Counted from the stretch's first letter, positions 1 through 7,979 are shown. The stretch is DNA of 21,141 nucleotides from CALCHX01 sp035761165 (GCA_035761165.1 DASTRO010000215.1:1-21141), one strand, 5' to 3'. Numbers and translations: made by a program. The notes: generated from the sequence alone by a model not told the origin.

Positions 1-15
1 CGGGTCGATCGAGTA

Positions 16-1020
16 GCGTTCCCCGCGTACGCGGGGATGATCCGCTCTGTACCGCCCGCGAGCAGCGTGGTCGTGCGCGTTCCCCGCGTACGCGGGGATG
101 ATCCGGCGTACCACCGCGTGCGGCCCGACGTGGCGGAGCGTTCCCCGCGTACGTGGGGATGATCCGGGCATGTCGCTGGGCTGCATACGCAGGCAAGCGC
201 GTTCCCCGCGTACGCGGGGATGATCCGCACACGCGCCGGCCGCTGCCCACCCGGAGCACGCGTTCCCCGCGTACGCGGGGATGATCCGGCGGAGAGCATG
301 CGTGTGAACCGTCAGCTCGTGCGTTCCCCGCGTACGCGGGGATGATCCGTTGCCGAGCAGGCTCGGGGTGAGCGTCGTCAGGCGTTCCCCGCGTACGCGG
401 GGATGATCCGCGCTACGAGACGGCCAGCGGGGACATCTCCACGCGTTCCCCGCGTACGCGGGGATGATCCGTGTCCGCCGCTCCGGTCGATCCGCTCCAG
501 CGGGCGTTCCCCGCGTACGCGGGGATGATCCGGGCATCGTTCTGCACATCGCCGAGGGGAGCGAGCGTTCCCCGCGTACGCGGGGATGATCCGACGAACG
601 TCGCGCCTTCGATCATCGTCATGGTGCGTTCCCCGCGTACGCGGGGATGATCCGCTCAGCGCCTATAACATCCTGACGATCACGCTGCGTTCCCCGCGTA
701 CGCGGGGATGATCCGACCTGCTCGACCTGCTCGCGCTGCGCGAGGATGCGTTCCCCGCGTACGCGGGGATGATCCGAGAGCCGTGCGCCCTCAGATGCCG
801 TCCAGCGCGCGTTCCCCGCGTACGCGGGGATGATCCGGCAGTCGAGGGCGCGGGCGGGCCGGTGGACACGCGTTCCCCGCGTTCGCGGGGATGATCCGGA
901 GCTCGGCGCGTCCACACTGCCCGCCTTCAAGCGTTCCCCGCGTACGCGGGGATGATCCGTTCGGCATCATCCTGACGCCGGCCAACGTCGCGCGTTCCCC
1001 GCGTACGCGGGGATGACCCC
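16..1020 (+). CRISPR. Type I-E CRISPR array, 17 repeats, 16 full spacers, truncated at left edge
   Basis: Repeats of 29 bp begin every 61 bp (16, 77, 138 ... 931, 992) and the spacers are all 32 bp. The repeat starts GCGTTCCCC, has the perfect palindrome CCCCGCGTACGCGGGG and ends ATGATCCG, matching the type I-E (E. coli-like) repeat class. By that similarity the array is transcribed on the plus strand with its leader to the left, outside the window. Bases 1-15 are probably the end of another spacer. Repeat 3 has C to T at 154 and repeat 15 has A to T at 883. The last repeat (992-1020) differs at 1017 and 1020, as expected for the leader-distal end. No cas gene is present. Several spacers read as plausible coding DNA, for example 655-686 and 960-991. 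Bases 1021-1138 hold no recognisable gene. Confidence 0.98.
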
Positions 1021-1138
1021 AGCCCGCGGCATCTGGCAGCGCAGCCCTCGTAGGCCGCGCCTCCGGGGCAAGTCCTCCACGACCGCGCCCTCACCGCCCC
1101 CGCGACCCGTGCGAAACCCGCCAGTCACCCCCGCGGCA

Positions 1139-2668
1139 TCATTCCCCCCGCACCGACAGCGCGTGCCGGAAGACGTCGCGGGGATCCCAGCGCGCCTTGA
1201 CGCGCTGCAGGCGCGGATAGTTGGCCTGGTAGTAGAGCGTGGGCCAGGGCACGCCGGAGCTGTTGAGCGCCGGATCGGCGAGGTCGACGTCCGGGTGGTT
1301 GATGAGCGCGCCGTCGTACCGATCCCCGGGCACCGGCACGCCACCGCTCTCCGCGAACAGGTCGTGGTAGAAGCCGCGCACCCACGCCAGGTTGCGCTCC
1401 GCCTCGCGCGGATCCAGCCACCCCGTGTTGCAGGCGAGGTCGAGGATCGCGCCACGCTGCGCCGACGCCGTCGCGTCGGGCGCCACGGCGTTCACCCGGC
1501 CGCCGTACGTCGCCATCGCCAGCACGCCGCCCATCACCTCGTGATCGGTGCGCGTCAGCCAGTCGTGCGCGACGTCGATCTGGCCGTCGGTGAGCCGTTG
1601 GCGGAGCAGCGCGTCCTTCACCTTCGCGCTCACCCCGCCGGGCGGCATGGTGAAGAGGTCGGGGAAGGGGTCCAGCGCGAACTCGAGCCAGGACGTGCGC
1701 GTCGGCGCGCCGGCGGACGGCGCGCCGACGCCCTCCGCCAGCGCCGCCAGGTAGTCGTCGATCAGCCGCGCGGCGCCGCCGCCGGCCGTGCTCACCCCGC
1801 GCGTGACGATCGTCCCGAACGGCCGGCGGTGGACCTCGAGGAGCGTGAAGAGCGCGGCCGCGGGCGCGTCGGCGGCGGCGTTCCGCTCGCACCATTCGCC
1901 GTGGTTCCGGAGCAGTCGCTGGAACGATGCGCGGTCGAGGTCGTGCCAGCTCCACTCCGCACGGAAGGTCGTGATGGACGCGGGCGCGCGGGGCAGCAGC
2001 GTCGCGGGGTCGTCGCCCTGGGCGCCGGGAGCGCGGAACCAGTAGCGCGTGACGATGCCGAAGTTGCCGCCGCCGGCGCCGGTGTGCGCCCACCAGAGCT
2101 CGCGGTTCGGGTCCGACGCCTCCCGCGTCGCCACCACCGCGCCCGCCCGTCCGTGCGCGTCCACGGTGACCACCTCGACGGCGTACAGGTAGTCCGCCGC
2201 GAGGCCGAGCTGGCGGCAGAGGAAGCCGAAGGCGCCGCCGACCACGTGGCCACCCATGCCGATGCCCGGATGTTCCCCGAGCGGGATGACGGTGCTCCAC
2301 CGCTCGAACAGCGCGCGGAAGGCCTCGCCCACCGTGACGCCCGCCTCGATCGCCACCGCGCCCATCCGGGGATCGTGGTAGACGTGCTTCATCGGCGAGA
2401 CGTCCACGATGACGCGCACGTCGGGATCGGCGACGAAGTTCTCGAGGCAGTGCCCGCCGCTCGTCACGACGAGTCGCCGCCCCTCGTCCACCGCGTCCTG
2501 CACGGCCGCCATCACCTGCTCCGTGGAGCCGACGAGGCGGACGTAGTCGGGGCTGGCGCGGAAGCGCTTGTTGAAGCGCTTCTCGACCACGGCGCGATGG
2601 CGCGGGTCGTCGGGGCCGAGCCTGGGGGGCTCGAGTCGCACGTCGTCGGTCGGTCGCGCTGTCGTCAT
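1139..2668 (-). CDS. FAD-linked oxidoreductase, berberine-bridge-enzyme (BBE) family
   Basis: A 509-residue flavoprotein oxidase of the PCMH/BBE type; members oxidise alcohols, sugars or secondary metabolites, and the substrate here is unknown. The FAD-binding half carries VTSGGH, whose H73 matches the histidine that binds FAD covalently. The second attachment site of bicovalent members (a Cys before the GxGGHxxGG stretch) appears to be H133 here (GEHPGIGMGGH), so single covalent attachment is expected. The C-terminus ends with the BBE motif around YYQANYPRLQRVKARWDP. The ATG at 2668 is preceded by AGAGGA and starts just before the domain. The frame stays open upstream to 2977, but that extension is Arg/Gly-rich and overlaps the next gene. 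No signal peptide is seen. It converges with the CRISPR array. Family confidence is high. Confidence 0.92.
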   Translation of the reverse strand: MTTARPTDDVRLEPPRLGPDDPRHRAVVEKRFNKRFRASPDYVRLVGSTEQVMAAVQDAVDEGRRLVVTSGGHCLENFVADPDVRVIVDVSPMKHVYHDPRMGAVAIEAGVTVGEAFRALFERWSTVIPLGEHPGIGMGGHVVGGAFGFLCRQLGLAADYLYAVEVVTVDAHGRAGAVVATREASDPNRELWWAHTGAGGGNFGIVTRYWFRAPGAQGDDPATLLPRAPASITTFRAEWSWHDLDRASFQRLLRNHGEWCERNAAADAPAAALFTLLEVHRRPFGTIVTRGVSTAGGGAARLIDDYLAALAEGVGAPSAGAPTRTSWLEFALDPFPDLFTMPPGGVSAKVKDALLRQRLTDGQIDVAHDWLTRTDHEVMGGVLAMATYGGRVNAVAPDATASAQRGAILDLACNTGWLDPREAERNLAWVRGFYHDLFAESGGVPVPGDRYDGALINHPDVDLADPALNSSGVPWPTLYYQANYPRLQRVKARWDPRDVFRHALSVRGE

Positions 2669-2755
2669 CGTATCCTCTGGTGGGGAATCGTGTGGTCCCC
2701 CGTTGGACGGCGCATCGGGTCGAGACTCATCGCTCGAGCCCGGGGCACGAGGTTC

Positions 2756-2799
2756 GAGGGGACAGAGGCGATGACGTCTTCCATCGCCTCTGCCCCCTC
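2756..2799 (-). terminator. Strong intergenic hairpin, terminator-like
   Basis: Two 18-base arms (2756-2773 and 2782-2799) pair with one mismatch around an 8-base loop. The hairpin lies between the stop of the FabZ-like gene and the start of the FAD oxidase gene, both leftward. Its position fits transcription termination after the FabZ-like gene. There is no T-run after it on either strand, so it may be a rho-independent terminator lacking the usual tail, an mRNA 3'-end stabiliser or a REP-like element. The rest of 2669-2900 holds no recognisable gene. Confidence 0.6.
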
Positions 2800-2900
2800 G
2801 GCTCCGCTGTGCGCGACTCCGGTCGACGGCCGCATGGACGGTCGATGCTGGAACCGTCGCCGTCCGGGCCGGACCGGGCCCTCGCCGCCCCGCGCCGTCG

Positions 2901-3374
2901 TCAGGCCCCTCGCCCCCGCACCACCGTCGTGAACTCCACCACCGCCACCCGCCGCCCCTCCACCGTCGCCTCCCCACGCAGCCGCGCGATCCCCCGCCGG
3001 TACGACCGCAGCGTCACCTCGAGCTGCAGCGTGTCCCCCGCCCGCACCGGCTCGCGGAAGCGCGCCCGCTCGATCGCCGCGAAGTAGCCCACCGCGCCCG
3101 TCGCTCCGTCCAGCAGCTCCACCAGCACCGCGGCGCTCGTCTGCGCCAGCGCCTCCACCACCAGCAGCCCCGGCATCGCTGCCAGCGCCGCCGGTCCCGC
3201 GGCCCCGAACCACTCGCTGCCCGTGACGCGCTTCACCCCCTGCGCGCGCTCCCCCGGCACCACCACGCGCAGGCGGTCCACCAGCAGGAACGGGTAGCGG
3301 TGCGGCAGCAGCGCGAGCACCGCCGCCGCATCCTGCCAGGGCGCGCCGTCCGGCGTGAGCGACGTGACCGTCAT
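2901..3374 (-). CDS. FabZ-like hotdog-fold protein lacking the catalytic histidine
   Basis: A 157-residue protein of the FabZ (3-hydroxyacyl-ACP dehydratase) family. The N-terminus has LLPHRYPFLLVDR at 22-34, a FabZ hallmark. MPGLLVVEALAQ at 67-78 matches the segment carrying the catalytic acid (E74), and YFAAIERARFREPVRAGD at 97-114 matches the conserved core. Between them, canonical FabZ has GHFPxxPxxPG with the catalytic His; this protein has GAAGPAALAAMPG, so no His is present. It may be inactive or bind acyl-ACP or acyl-CoA in another role. The ATG at 3374 gives the usual family N-terminus, but no clear ribosome-binding site is seen. It diverges from the TPM gene with 84 bp between starts. 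The fold is well supported; enzymatic activity is doubtful. Confidence 0.85.
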   Translation of the reverse strand: MTVTSLTPDGAPWQDAAAVLALLPHRYPFLLVDRLRVVVPGERAQGVKRVTGSEWFGAAGPAALAAMPGLLVVEALAQTSAAVLVELLDGATGAVGYFAAIERARFREPVRAGDTLQLEVTLRSYRRGIARLRGEATVEGRRVAVVEFTTVVRGRGA

Positions 3375-3458
3375 GCCCGCACGATGGCGAGACGGCGCAT
3401 CGCGCGCTACCGTGCCCATCCCCACCGCACCGTCCCGCCTCGCCTCCCCGCTCCGCAC

Positions 3459-4634
3459 ATGTCCCGCCGCCCTCCGTCCGCTCGCCGCGCCGTCGTGCGC
3501 GGCGTCGCCATCGCCGGCGCCCTGCTGCTCGCGCTGGCGCCGGCGCGCGTCGCCGGGCAGCCCGCGCTCGACAGCCTCGTGCCGCCGTCGCCCGCGCCGC
3601 GCGGCTTCGTCCACGACGGCGGTCCGGTGCTCGACGGCGCCGCCCGCGCGCGCCTCGACGCGCGCATCGCCGCCATCCAGCGCGAGACCGGCGGCGACAT
3701 CGGCGTCGCCATCCTCCGCGACCTGCGCGGCCGCGCGCCGCAGGAGGTGAGCGTCGCCATCTACCGCGCCTGGAAGATCGGCCGCGTCGACTCCCTCGGC
3801 TCCGCGCGGCGCGACCTCGGCGCCCTGCTGCTCATCGTGCCGAAGGAGCTCGCCCCCGACGGCCGTGGCGAGTGCTTCATCCTCACCGGGCTCGGCGCCG
3901 AGGGGGAGCTGCTCGACCCCGACGCCGGCCGCATCTGCCGCGACGCCGTCATCCCGCGCCTGCGCGAGCGCGACTACGAGGGCGCCGTCGCCGCCGGCGT
4001 GGACAGCATCGGCGCCGAGCTCCGGCGGGCCGTGGCCGGCGAGGTGGCGCCCGGCGCGGTGGGCGCCGCGGCACGCGGTGGTGATGACGACGGCGACGGG
4101 CGCACGGTGGGGCTGGTGCTGCTGGGCCTCGGCGGCGGGGGCGTGGGGCTGGCCGGGCTCGTCGCCTTCCTGCGTCACCGCCGGCGCGTCGCGCCGCGCC
4201 CCTGCCCGCGCGGCCACGGCCTCATGGTGCGCCTCGGCGAGGCGGAGGACGACGCGCGGCTCTCGCCCGGGCAGCGCGCGGAGGAGCGCGTGGGGAGCGT
4301 GGACTACGACGTCTGGAGCTGTCCCGCCGACGGGTGCGACGAGTTCCTCGTCATCCCCTACGGCCGCTGGTCCGGCTACCGCGCCTGCCCCAGGTGCGGC
4401 TTCAAGACCGTCGCGCGCACCACGCGCACGCTGGTGCCGGCGACGCAGGTGAGCACGGGGGTGCAGGAGATCACCCTCGCCTGCGCCAACTGCGACTGGC
4501 GCGACGTGCGCCGCGGCACGCTGCCACGGCTGCCGGCGCCCGGCACGTCGTCGGGCGGGGGCGGCGGTGGCGGGGGCGGCGGGTTCGGCGGGAGCGGCCG
4601 CACCGCCGGCGGTGGGGGCGGCGCGAGCTACTGA
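3459..4634 (+). CDS. TPM-domain (YgcG/Psb32-type) exported membrane protein with C-terminal zinc ribbons
   Basis: A 391-residue protein. Residues 1-33 look like a signal peptide (Arg-rich start, hydrophobic 15-29, cleavage near AGQ). Residues about 47-190 form a TPM domain (FVHDGGPVLD, then GDIGVAILRD and LLLIVPKE), a fold found in membrane-tethered proteins including phosphatase-like and photosystem-repair members. One membrane helix spans about 216-238. The C-terminal part has C249/H253, C288/C293, C310/C313 and C342/C345, which look like zinc-ribbon ligands. The tail is a long Gly run ending GASY, typical of TPM proteins. The ATG at 3459 was chosen because it begins the signal peptide; the frame is open from 3300. 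It converges with the lipoprotein gene at 4696. The precise function is unknown. Confidence 0.88.
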   Translation: MSRRPPSARRAVVRGVAIAGALLLALAPARVAGQPALDSLVPPSPAPRGFVHDGGPVLDGAARARLDARIAAIQRETGGDIGVAILRDLRGRAPQEVSVAIYRAWKIGRVDSLGSARRDLGALLLIVPKELAPDGRGECFILTGLGAEGELLDPDAGRICRDAVIPRLRERDYEGAVAAGVDSIGAELRRAVAGEVAPGAVGAAARGGDDDGDGRTVGLVLLGLGGGGVGLAGLVAFLRHRRRVAPRPCPRGHGLMVRLGEAEDDARLSPGQRAEERVGSVDYDVWSCPADGCDEFLVIPYGRWSGYRACPRCGFKTVARTTRTLVPATQVSTGVQEITLACANCDWRDVRRGTLPRLPAPGTSSGGGGGGGGGGFGGSGRTAGGGGGASY

Positions 4635-4695
4635 GGTGCGCGGCGGACGCGGCCCGGGCGCGACGCGCCGGCCACGCGACCACGCACGACCATCG

Positions 4696-5058
4696 CTACC
4701 GCGGAACGACGCCGAGCGCGCGCCCGGTGTTGCAGTCGAGGCGGAGGAGGCCGCTGGTGCCGGTGCCGTAGCGGCCGTTGCGCGCCTCGTAGTCGCCGCG
4801 CCCCTCGGCGGAGCGGACGAGGCGGAGCGGCATGCCGTCGCGCGGGTCCACCATGGGGCTGCGGCAGCTGACGCCGGTGATCGTGTCCCCCTCGGCCAGG
4901 CGGGCGGCCGGGTCCAGCGGCTCGAAGCGCGCCGGGACGTCGGCGGCCGGGCGCACGGCGCTGTCGGGCGGGAAGGAGCTCTCCCCCAGGCCGGCGGTGA
5001 CGCAGGCGGTGAGCGCGACGAGTGGGAGGAGGCGCCTGGTGGTGCGGGCGACGGACAT
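4696..5058 (-). CDS. Small putative lipoprotein
   Basis: A 120-residue protein of unknown function. It starts MSVARTTRRLLPLVALTAC: a charged start, a short hydrophobic stretch and a lipobox-like LTAC with C19 as the likely lipidated residue. The mature part has two further Cys (C65 and C109), which could form a disulfide, and a C-terminal segment SGLLRLDCNTGRALG. ATG at 5058 gives the lipoprotein signal directly; an in-frame ATG at 5118 would add 20 Pro/Ala/Arg-rich residues. The 143 bp upstream (5059-5201) hold no gene. The coding strand there has a TATGTATG stretch near 5112-5119 that could be a -10 element, a weak call. No homologue is recognised by eye. Confidence 0.7.
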   Translation of the reverse strand: MSVARTTRRLLPLVALTACVTAGLGESSFPPDSAVRPAADVPARFEPLDPAARLAEGDTITGVSCRSPMVDPRDGMPLRLVRSAEGRGDYEARNGRYGTGTSGLLRLDCNTGRALGVVPR

Positions 5059-5201
5059 GGCGCGGGCGGCGGGAGGGGCGGGGCGTGCGCGGCCGGACGG
5101 AGGTCCGACGCCATACATAGCCCCGCGCGCCGCCCGTGTGTAGCCTCGGCGGCCGGCGCGCTCCGGGCGGCCGCGTCGCGCCGGCGCTCGCCGGCTCCGC
5201 G

Positions 5202-6281
5202 CTACGACCGCCCACACGCCGCGCACGCCCCGCGCCGCCGGTAGTGGTAGGCGAGCGTCGCCGCCGCGAGCGCTGCACCCCACAGCGGCCAGAGCAGCAT
5301 CGGCAGGGAGCCCAGCCAGCTCTCCGGCTCGATCACGAACCGTCCGGCGGCCCACAGGCGGACGATGGCCAGACCCGCCGCCAGCACCAGCGCGGAGACG
5401 ACGGCGGCCGGCGCGACGACCAGCGCCGGCGGTACCCGCCGGCCGCCCATGAGCGGGAGCCACGACGGGAACAGCTCGCCCCACCGCTGGACGAGCCCCA
5501 GGGTGAGCAGCGACCCGGCGATCGCCGTGCAGCCCAGCGCGAGCGGCGCGACGAGCACCCGCCCCCCCTCCACCGCCTGCGCCACGCGCAGCTCCGCGGC
5601 GTGGCCGCCGAGCGGGATGCCGAACGCCCACGCCAGCCGCGTCACGGCGTACGTCGGCGGCACGGCGGCGGCGATGGCGACGGCCCATCGCCCCCAGCGC
5701 GCGGCAGCTCGCGGCGTCGTCCACGCCGCGGGTCGATCCGTGCGCCCACAGGACGTGCACGCTCCCCGGGTGCGGCGCTGGTAGGCCACGGCCGCCGCGG
5801 CCCAGAGGAGCCCGCCGCCCAGGCACACGAGCTGGTTCACGATCGGCCAGGAGAGGGCGACGGCGACGCGCCCGTCGGACGGCCAGCCGAGCAGCGGGCC
5901 GACGACGAGGAGCGGCGTGTAGCCGGCCACGGCGAGGACGCGCGCGTCGGGGACGACGAGCGTCAGTGCGGCCGCGAACGCCCAGGCGAGCGTCAGCAGC
6001 GCGCCGCGGGCGAGCGCGGCTCCTCGCCCTCGCCCGTGCCCCCACCCGCCGGCCATCGCCACGGCGCCGAGCGCGCCGAGCAGGCCGAGCGTGGCGATCA
6101 CGGGCGCGGCGCGCGCCGGCCGCACGGCCGCGAGCGCCGACAGATGCGCCCAGGGGTCGTGGCCGGCGCCGAAGGGGAAGCCCGCCCCGCCGGTCGCCCA
6201 GTGGATGCCTGACATGCCGTAGGCGGCGGACCAGAGCGCGGCCGCGGCCATCCAGCCCCGGCCCGGACGGCCGCTCGTCAT
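5202..6281 (-). CDS. Multi-pass membrane protein with two repeated halves, each ending in CxxCGR
   Basis: A 359-residue integral membrane protein with about nine hydrophobic segments. Its family is not recognised. Each half ends the same way: a hydrophobic helix, then a basic stretch and a Cys pair, YQRRTRGACTSCGR (167-180) and YHYRRRGACAACGRS (346-359). This suggests an internal duplication with two cytoplasmic thiol or zinc-binding CxxC motifs at C175/C178 and C353/C356. ATG at 6281 is preceded by GGAGG at normal spacing and overlaps the TGA of the upstream small gene by four bases (ATGA), so the two are probably translationally coupled. The function is unknown. Confidence 0.82.
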   Translation of the reverse strand: MTSGRPGRGWMAAAALWSAAYGMSGIHWATGGAGFPFGAGHDPWAHLSALAAVRPARAAPVIATLGLLGALGAVAMAGGWGHGRGRGAALARGALLTLAWAFAAALTLVVPDARVLAVAGYTPLLVVGPLLGWPSDGRVAVALSWPIVNQLVCLGGGLLWAAAAVAYQRRTRGACTSCGRTDRPAAWTTPRAAARWGRWAVAIAAAVPPTYAVTRLAWAFGIPLGGHAAELRVAQAVEGGRVLVAPLALGCTAIAGSLLTLGLVQRWGELFPSWLPLMGGRRVPPALVVAPAAVVSALVLAAGLAIVRLWAAGRFVIEPESWLGSLPMLLWPLWGAALAAATLAYHYRRRGACAACGRS

Positions 6282-6631
6282 CCCGCGCCTCCACCGCCCG
6301 CCGGCGCGACCGCGCCGGCGGGTACCGGCGCCGGCGCGGCGGTGCCGCCCGCCTCCACCCAGTCCAGCACGACGCGCGTGGCGTCCAGCACGAGCTGCTC
6401 CGCGAGGCCGTGCAGCCGGGCCTCCGGCAGATCGACGCCCGTGCGACGGAGGCGGTCCGCGACACGGAGGATCAGGAGGTCGATGCCGGTCGCCCAGTGG
6501 TCGTCGGCCACGGCGGGCGCCTCGCCGACGCCGTCGCGCCCCCGCGCGGGCGGCAGGCCCGGCCGGGGCGCGCCGACGCTCCGCGACGGCGGGAGGGTGG
6601 CGGCCTCGGAACGGTACGCGGACGGTGACAT
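6278..6631 (-). CDS. Small hypothetical protein coupled to the CxxC membrane protein
   Basis: A 117-residue protein, not recognised. The first ~40 residues are Pro/Arg/Gly-rich and look disordered. Residues 43-95 look helical and amphipathic (WATGIDLLILRVADRLRRTG, then LHGLAEQLVLDATRVVLDW), and the tail is Ala/Pro/Gly-rich. ATG at 6631 has a strong GGGGAGGGGAG directly upstream; the frame is open to 6796, but that part lies in the leader element described at 6681-6779. Its stop overlaps the next start as ATGA, which makes it the first gene of a two-gene unit with the membrane protein. It could be a cytoplasmic partner or regulator; this is inference. Confidence 0.6.
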   Translation of the reverse strand: MSPSAYRSEAATLPPSRSVGAPRPGLPPARGRDGVGEAPAVADDHWATGIDLLILRVADRLRRTGVDLPEARLHGLAEQLVLDATRVVLDWVEAGGTAAPAPVPAGAVAPAGGGGAG

Positions 6632-6680
6632 CTCCCCTCCCCTCTCGGCGGACTCCGGCGCGCGGCGGCTCCACGCGCCC

Positions 6681-6779
6681 GTGACGCGCGCCTCGCGGCG
6701 CACTTCGAAGCTCGCCGCGGCCCGGAGGCGGAGGAACGGACGCTCGGCGAGGGGGCCGAGGCGTCGGTCGGCGGGGTCG
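6681..6779 (-). promoter_or_regulatory. Leader element A, related to the one at 7980-8082
   Basis: In plus-strand order this stretch holds GTGACGCGCGC (6681), GAAGCTCGCCG (6707), GGAACGGA (6733), CTCGGCGAG (6743) and a GGCCGAGG-type tail. The same blocks in the same order occur at 7980-8082. From CTCGCCG onward the two can be aligned without gaps over 69 positions with about 50 identities by hand count. CTCGCCG and CGGCGAG can pair to form a stem in both copies. GGAACGGA lies 102-103 bases upstream of the start codon in both. It could be a shared promoter, a structured 5' leader or an old duplication. Confidence 0.45.
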
Positions 6780-6809
6780 CCGATCACCGCGCCCACGCGC
6801 GGCGTGCCG

Positions 6810-7487
6810 TCACCAGACGAACGGCACGAGCCGGTACGGCACGCGCGTGCGGTACGCCTCGTAGCCGCGCAGGTGCGCGCGCAGGTAGCGCTCCTCGTCC
6901 AGCAGCCGGGCGGCGATCGCGAGCGCGAACGGCACCACGCACGCCAGCGCCACCCACGAGCCGAGGGCGACCGGCGTCGCGATCACGAGCAGCAGGGCGC
7001 CCGCGTACATGGGGTGCCGCACGATGCCGTACGGGCCGCGGTCGACCAGCGCCTGCCCGGCCGCGACCTGCACCGTGGCGCTGGTGTAGCTGTTCGCGCG
7101 AAAGGTGAGGAGCACGACGCCGAAGCCCGCCGCCATCACGAGCCCGGCGACGAGGCTCGCCGCCACCGGCACCGCCGACCAGCCGAAGCGCGCGTCCAGC
7201 CCGGCGACGACGTGGAGCGCGAGGAAGAGCGCCCCCGCCACGGCGCTGATCACCTGCTGGCTGCGCTCACGCTCGGCCGTGGGGCCGGCGGAGACGCGCC
7301 GCGCCAGCAGCGCCGGGTCGCGGACGACGAGGTCCACGGTGATGAGGGCGGCGCAGAGCGCGAACACCGCCAGGTAGAGCCACGCCTGCCAGAAGCGCGG
7401 CGATCCCGCGGCGAGGAAGAGCACGAGCGCGAGGCTCGCGAGCAGCGCACCGAGGCCGGCAGCGGCCCGGAGCAGCAGGCGGCGCAT
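6810..7487 (-). CDS. Isoprenylcysteine carboxyl methyltransferase (ICMT/PEMT)-family membrane protein
   Basis: A 225-residue membrane protein with about five to six hydrophobic segments. The family signature is near the C-terminus: GPYGIVRHPMYAG at 151-163, then DEER (197-200) and a final YEAYRTRVPYRLVPFVW. In the ICMT/PEMT superfamily this region binds S-adenosylmethionine; bacterial members methylate lipid or small-molecule substrates that are mostly unknown. ATG at 7487 is preceded by GGAG with about seven bases of spacing. It starts 12 bp after the stop of the GNAT gene, so the two form an operon. The RHPMY motif is intact, so an active methyltransferase is expected. The substrate cannot be read from the sequence. 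Confidence 0.88.
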   Translation of the reverse strand: MRRLLLRAAAGLGALLASLALVLFLAAGSPRFWQAWLYLAVFALCAALITVDLVVRDPALLARRVSAGPTAERERSQQVISAVAGALFLALHVVAGLDARFGWSAVPVAASLVAGLVMAAGFGVVLLTFRANSYTSATVQVAAGQALVDRGPYGIVRHPMYAGALLLVIATPVALGSWVALACVVPFALAIAARLLDEERYLRAHLRGYEAYRTRVPYRLVPFVW

Positions 7488-7499
7488 CGTCGTCTCCGG

Positions 7500-7934
7500 T
7501 CAGAGCGCGACGCGGAAGTGGAAGCACTCGACGCCGAGCCCCTCGCGGAAGTAGAAGCGGTGGGCCTGCTCCCGGACGACGCGCGAGATCAGCTGGAGCT
7601 CGCGGCAGTCGTGCCGGCGCGCCTCGGCCTTCAGCCAGTCGAGCATCCGCCGTCCGTAGCCCCGCGATCGCACGCGCTCGTCCACCACCAGGTCGTCGAC
7701 GTAGAGCAGGCGCCCGCAGTACAGCATCCGCATGTAGCGATAGCCGGCCACGGCGCGCACGACGCCGTCGTCGACGAGCGCGGCCAGTCGGTAGCCGTCG
7801 CTCGCCATCAGCGCCCGCACCTGCGCCACGTACTCGTCCCGCACCAGATGCGGGCGCAACTGCCGCATGACGTCGAAGGTCGCCGCGATCTCGTCGTCGG
7901 AGGCGGCGTGCGTGATGTCCGTGTGTTCGCTCAT
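7500..7934 (-). CDS. GNAT-family N-acetyltransferase
   Basis: A 144-residue single-domain GNAT protein. The acetyl-CoA-binding motif A is at 77-97 (LLYVDDLVVDERVRSRGYGRR), with the R89-x-x-G92-x-G94 pattern. The C-terminal motif AHRFYFREGLGVECFHF at 124-140 is also typical. The substrate is unknown; the family acetylates amines of small molecules or proteins. ATG at 7934 was chosen because GAGGG precedes it and the domain starts shortly after; an in-frame extension to 8150 runs through the leader element. It is the first gene of a unit with the methyltransferase, 12 bp downstream. Confidence 0.9.
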   Translation of the reverse strand: MSEHTDITHAASDDEIAATFDVMRQLRPHLVRDEYVAQVRALMASDGYRLAALVDDGVVRAVAGYRYMRMLYCGRLLYVDDLVVDERVRSRGYGRRMLDWLKAEARRHDCRELQLISRVVREQAHRFYFREGLGVECFHFRVAL

Positions 7935-7979
7935 CCATTCCCTCGAGCGGAGGCCGATGCGGTCCAGCGCCGGTGCGCG

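Noticed and set aside
413..930. Open frames across the CRISPR array with SSPRTRGT, IPAYAGNA and HPRVRGE peptides
   Set aside because: These are translations of the repeat in three rotating frames caused by the 61-bp period, a well-known artefact.
1013..2932. 639-residue plus-strand open frame
   Set aside because: It is antisense to the BBE oxidase, with Arg/Val/Ala-rich composition and no motif; a high-GC shadow frame.
2669..2977. N-terminal extension of the FAD oxidase to 2977
   Set aside because: It runs through the intergenic hairpin and overlaps the FabZ-like gene; composition is Arg/Gly-rich and the ATG at 2668 has a ribosome-binding site.
6632..6796. N-terminal extension of the 117-residue hypothetical protein
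   Set aside because: It translates leader element A; the downstream ATG has a very strong ribosome-binding site. The peptide similarity to the 7935-8150 frame reflects the shared DNA element.
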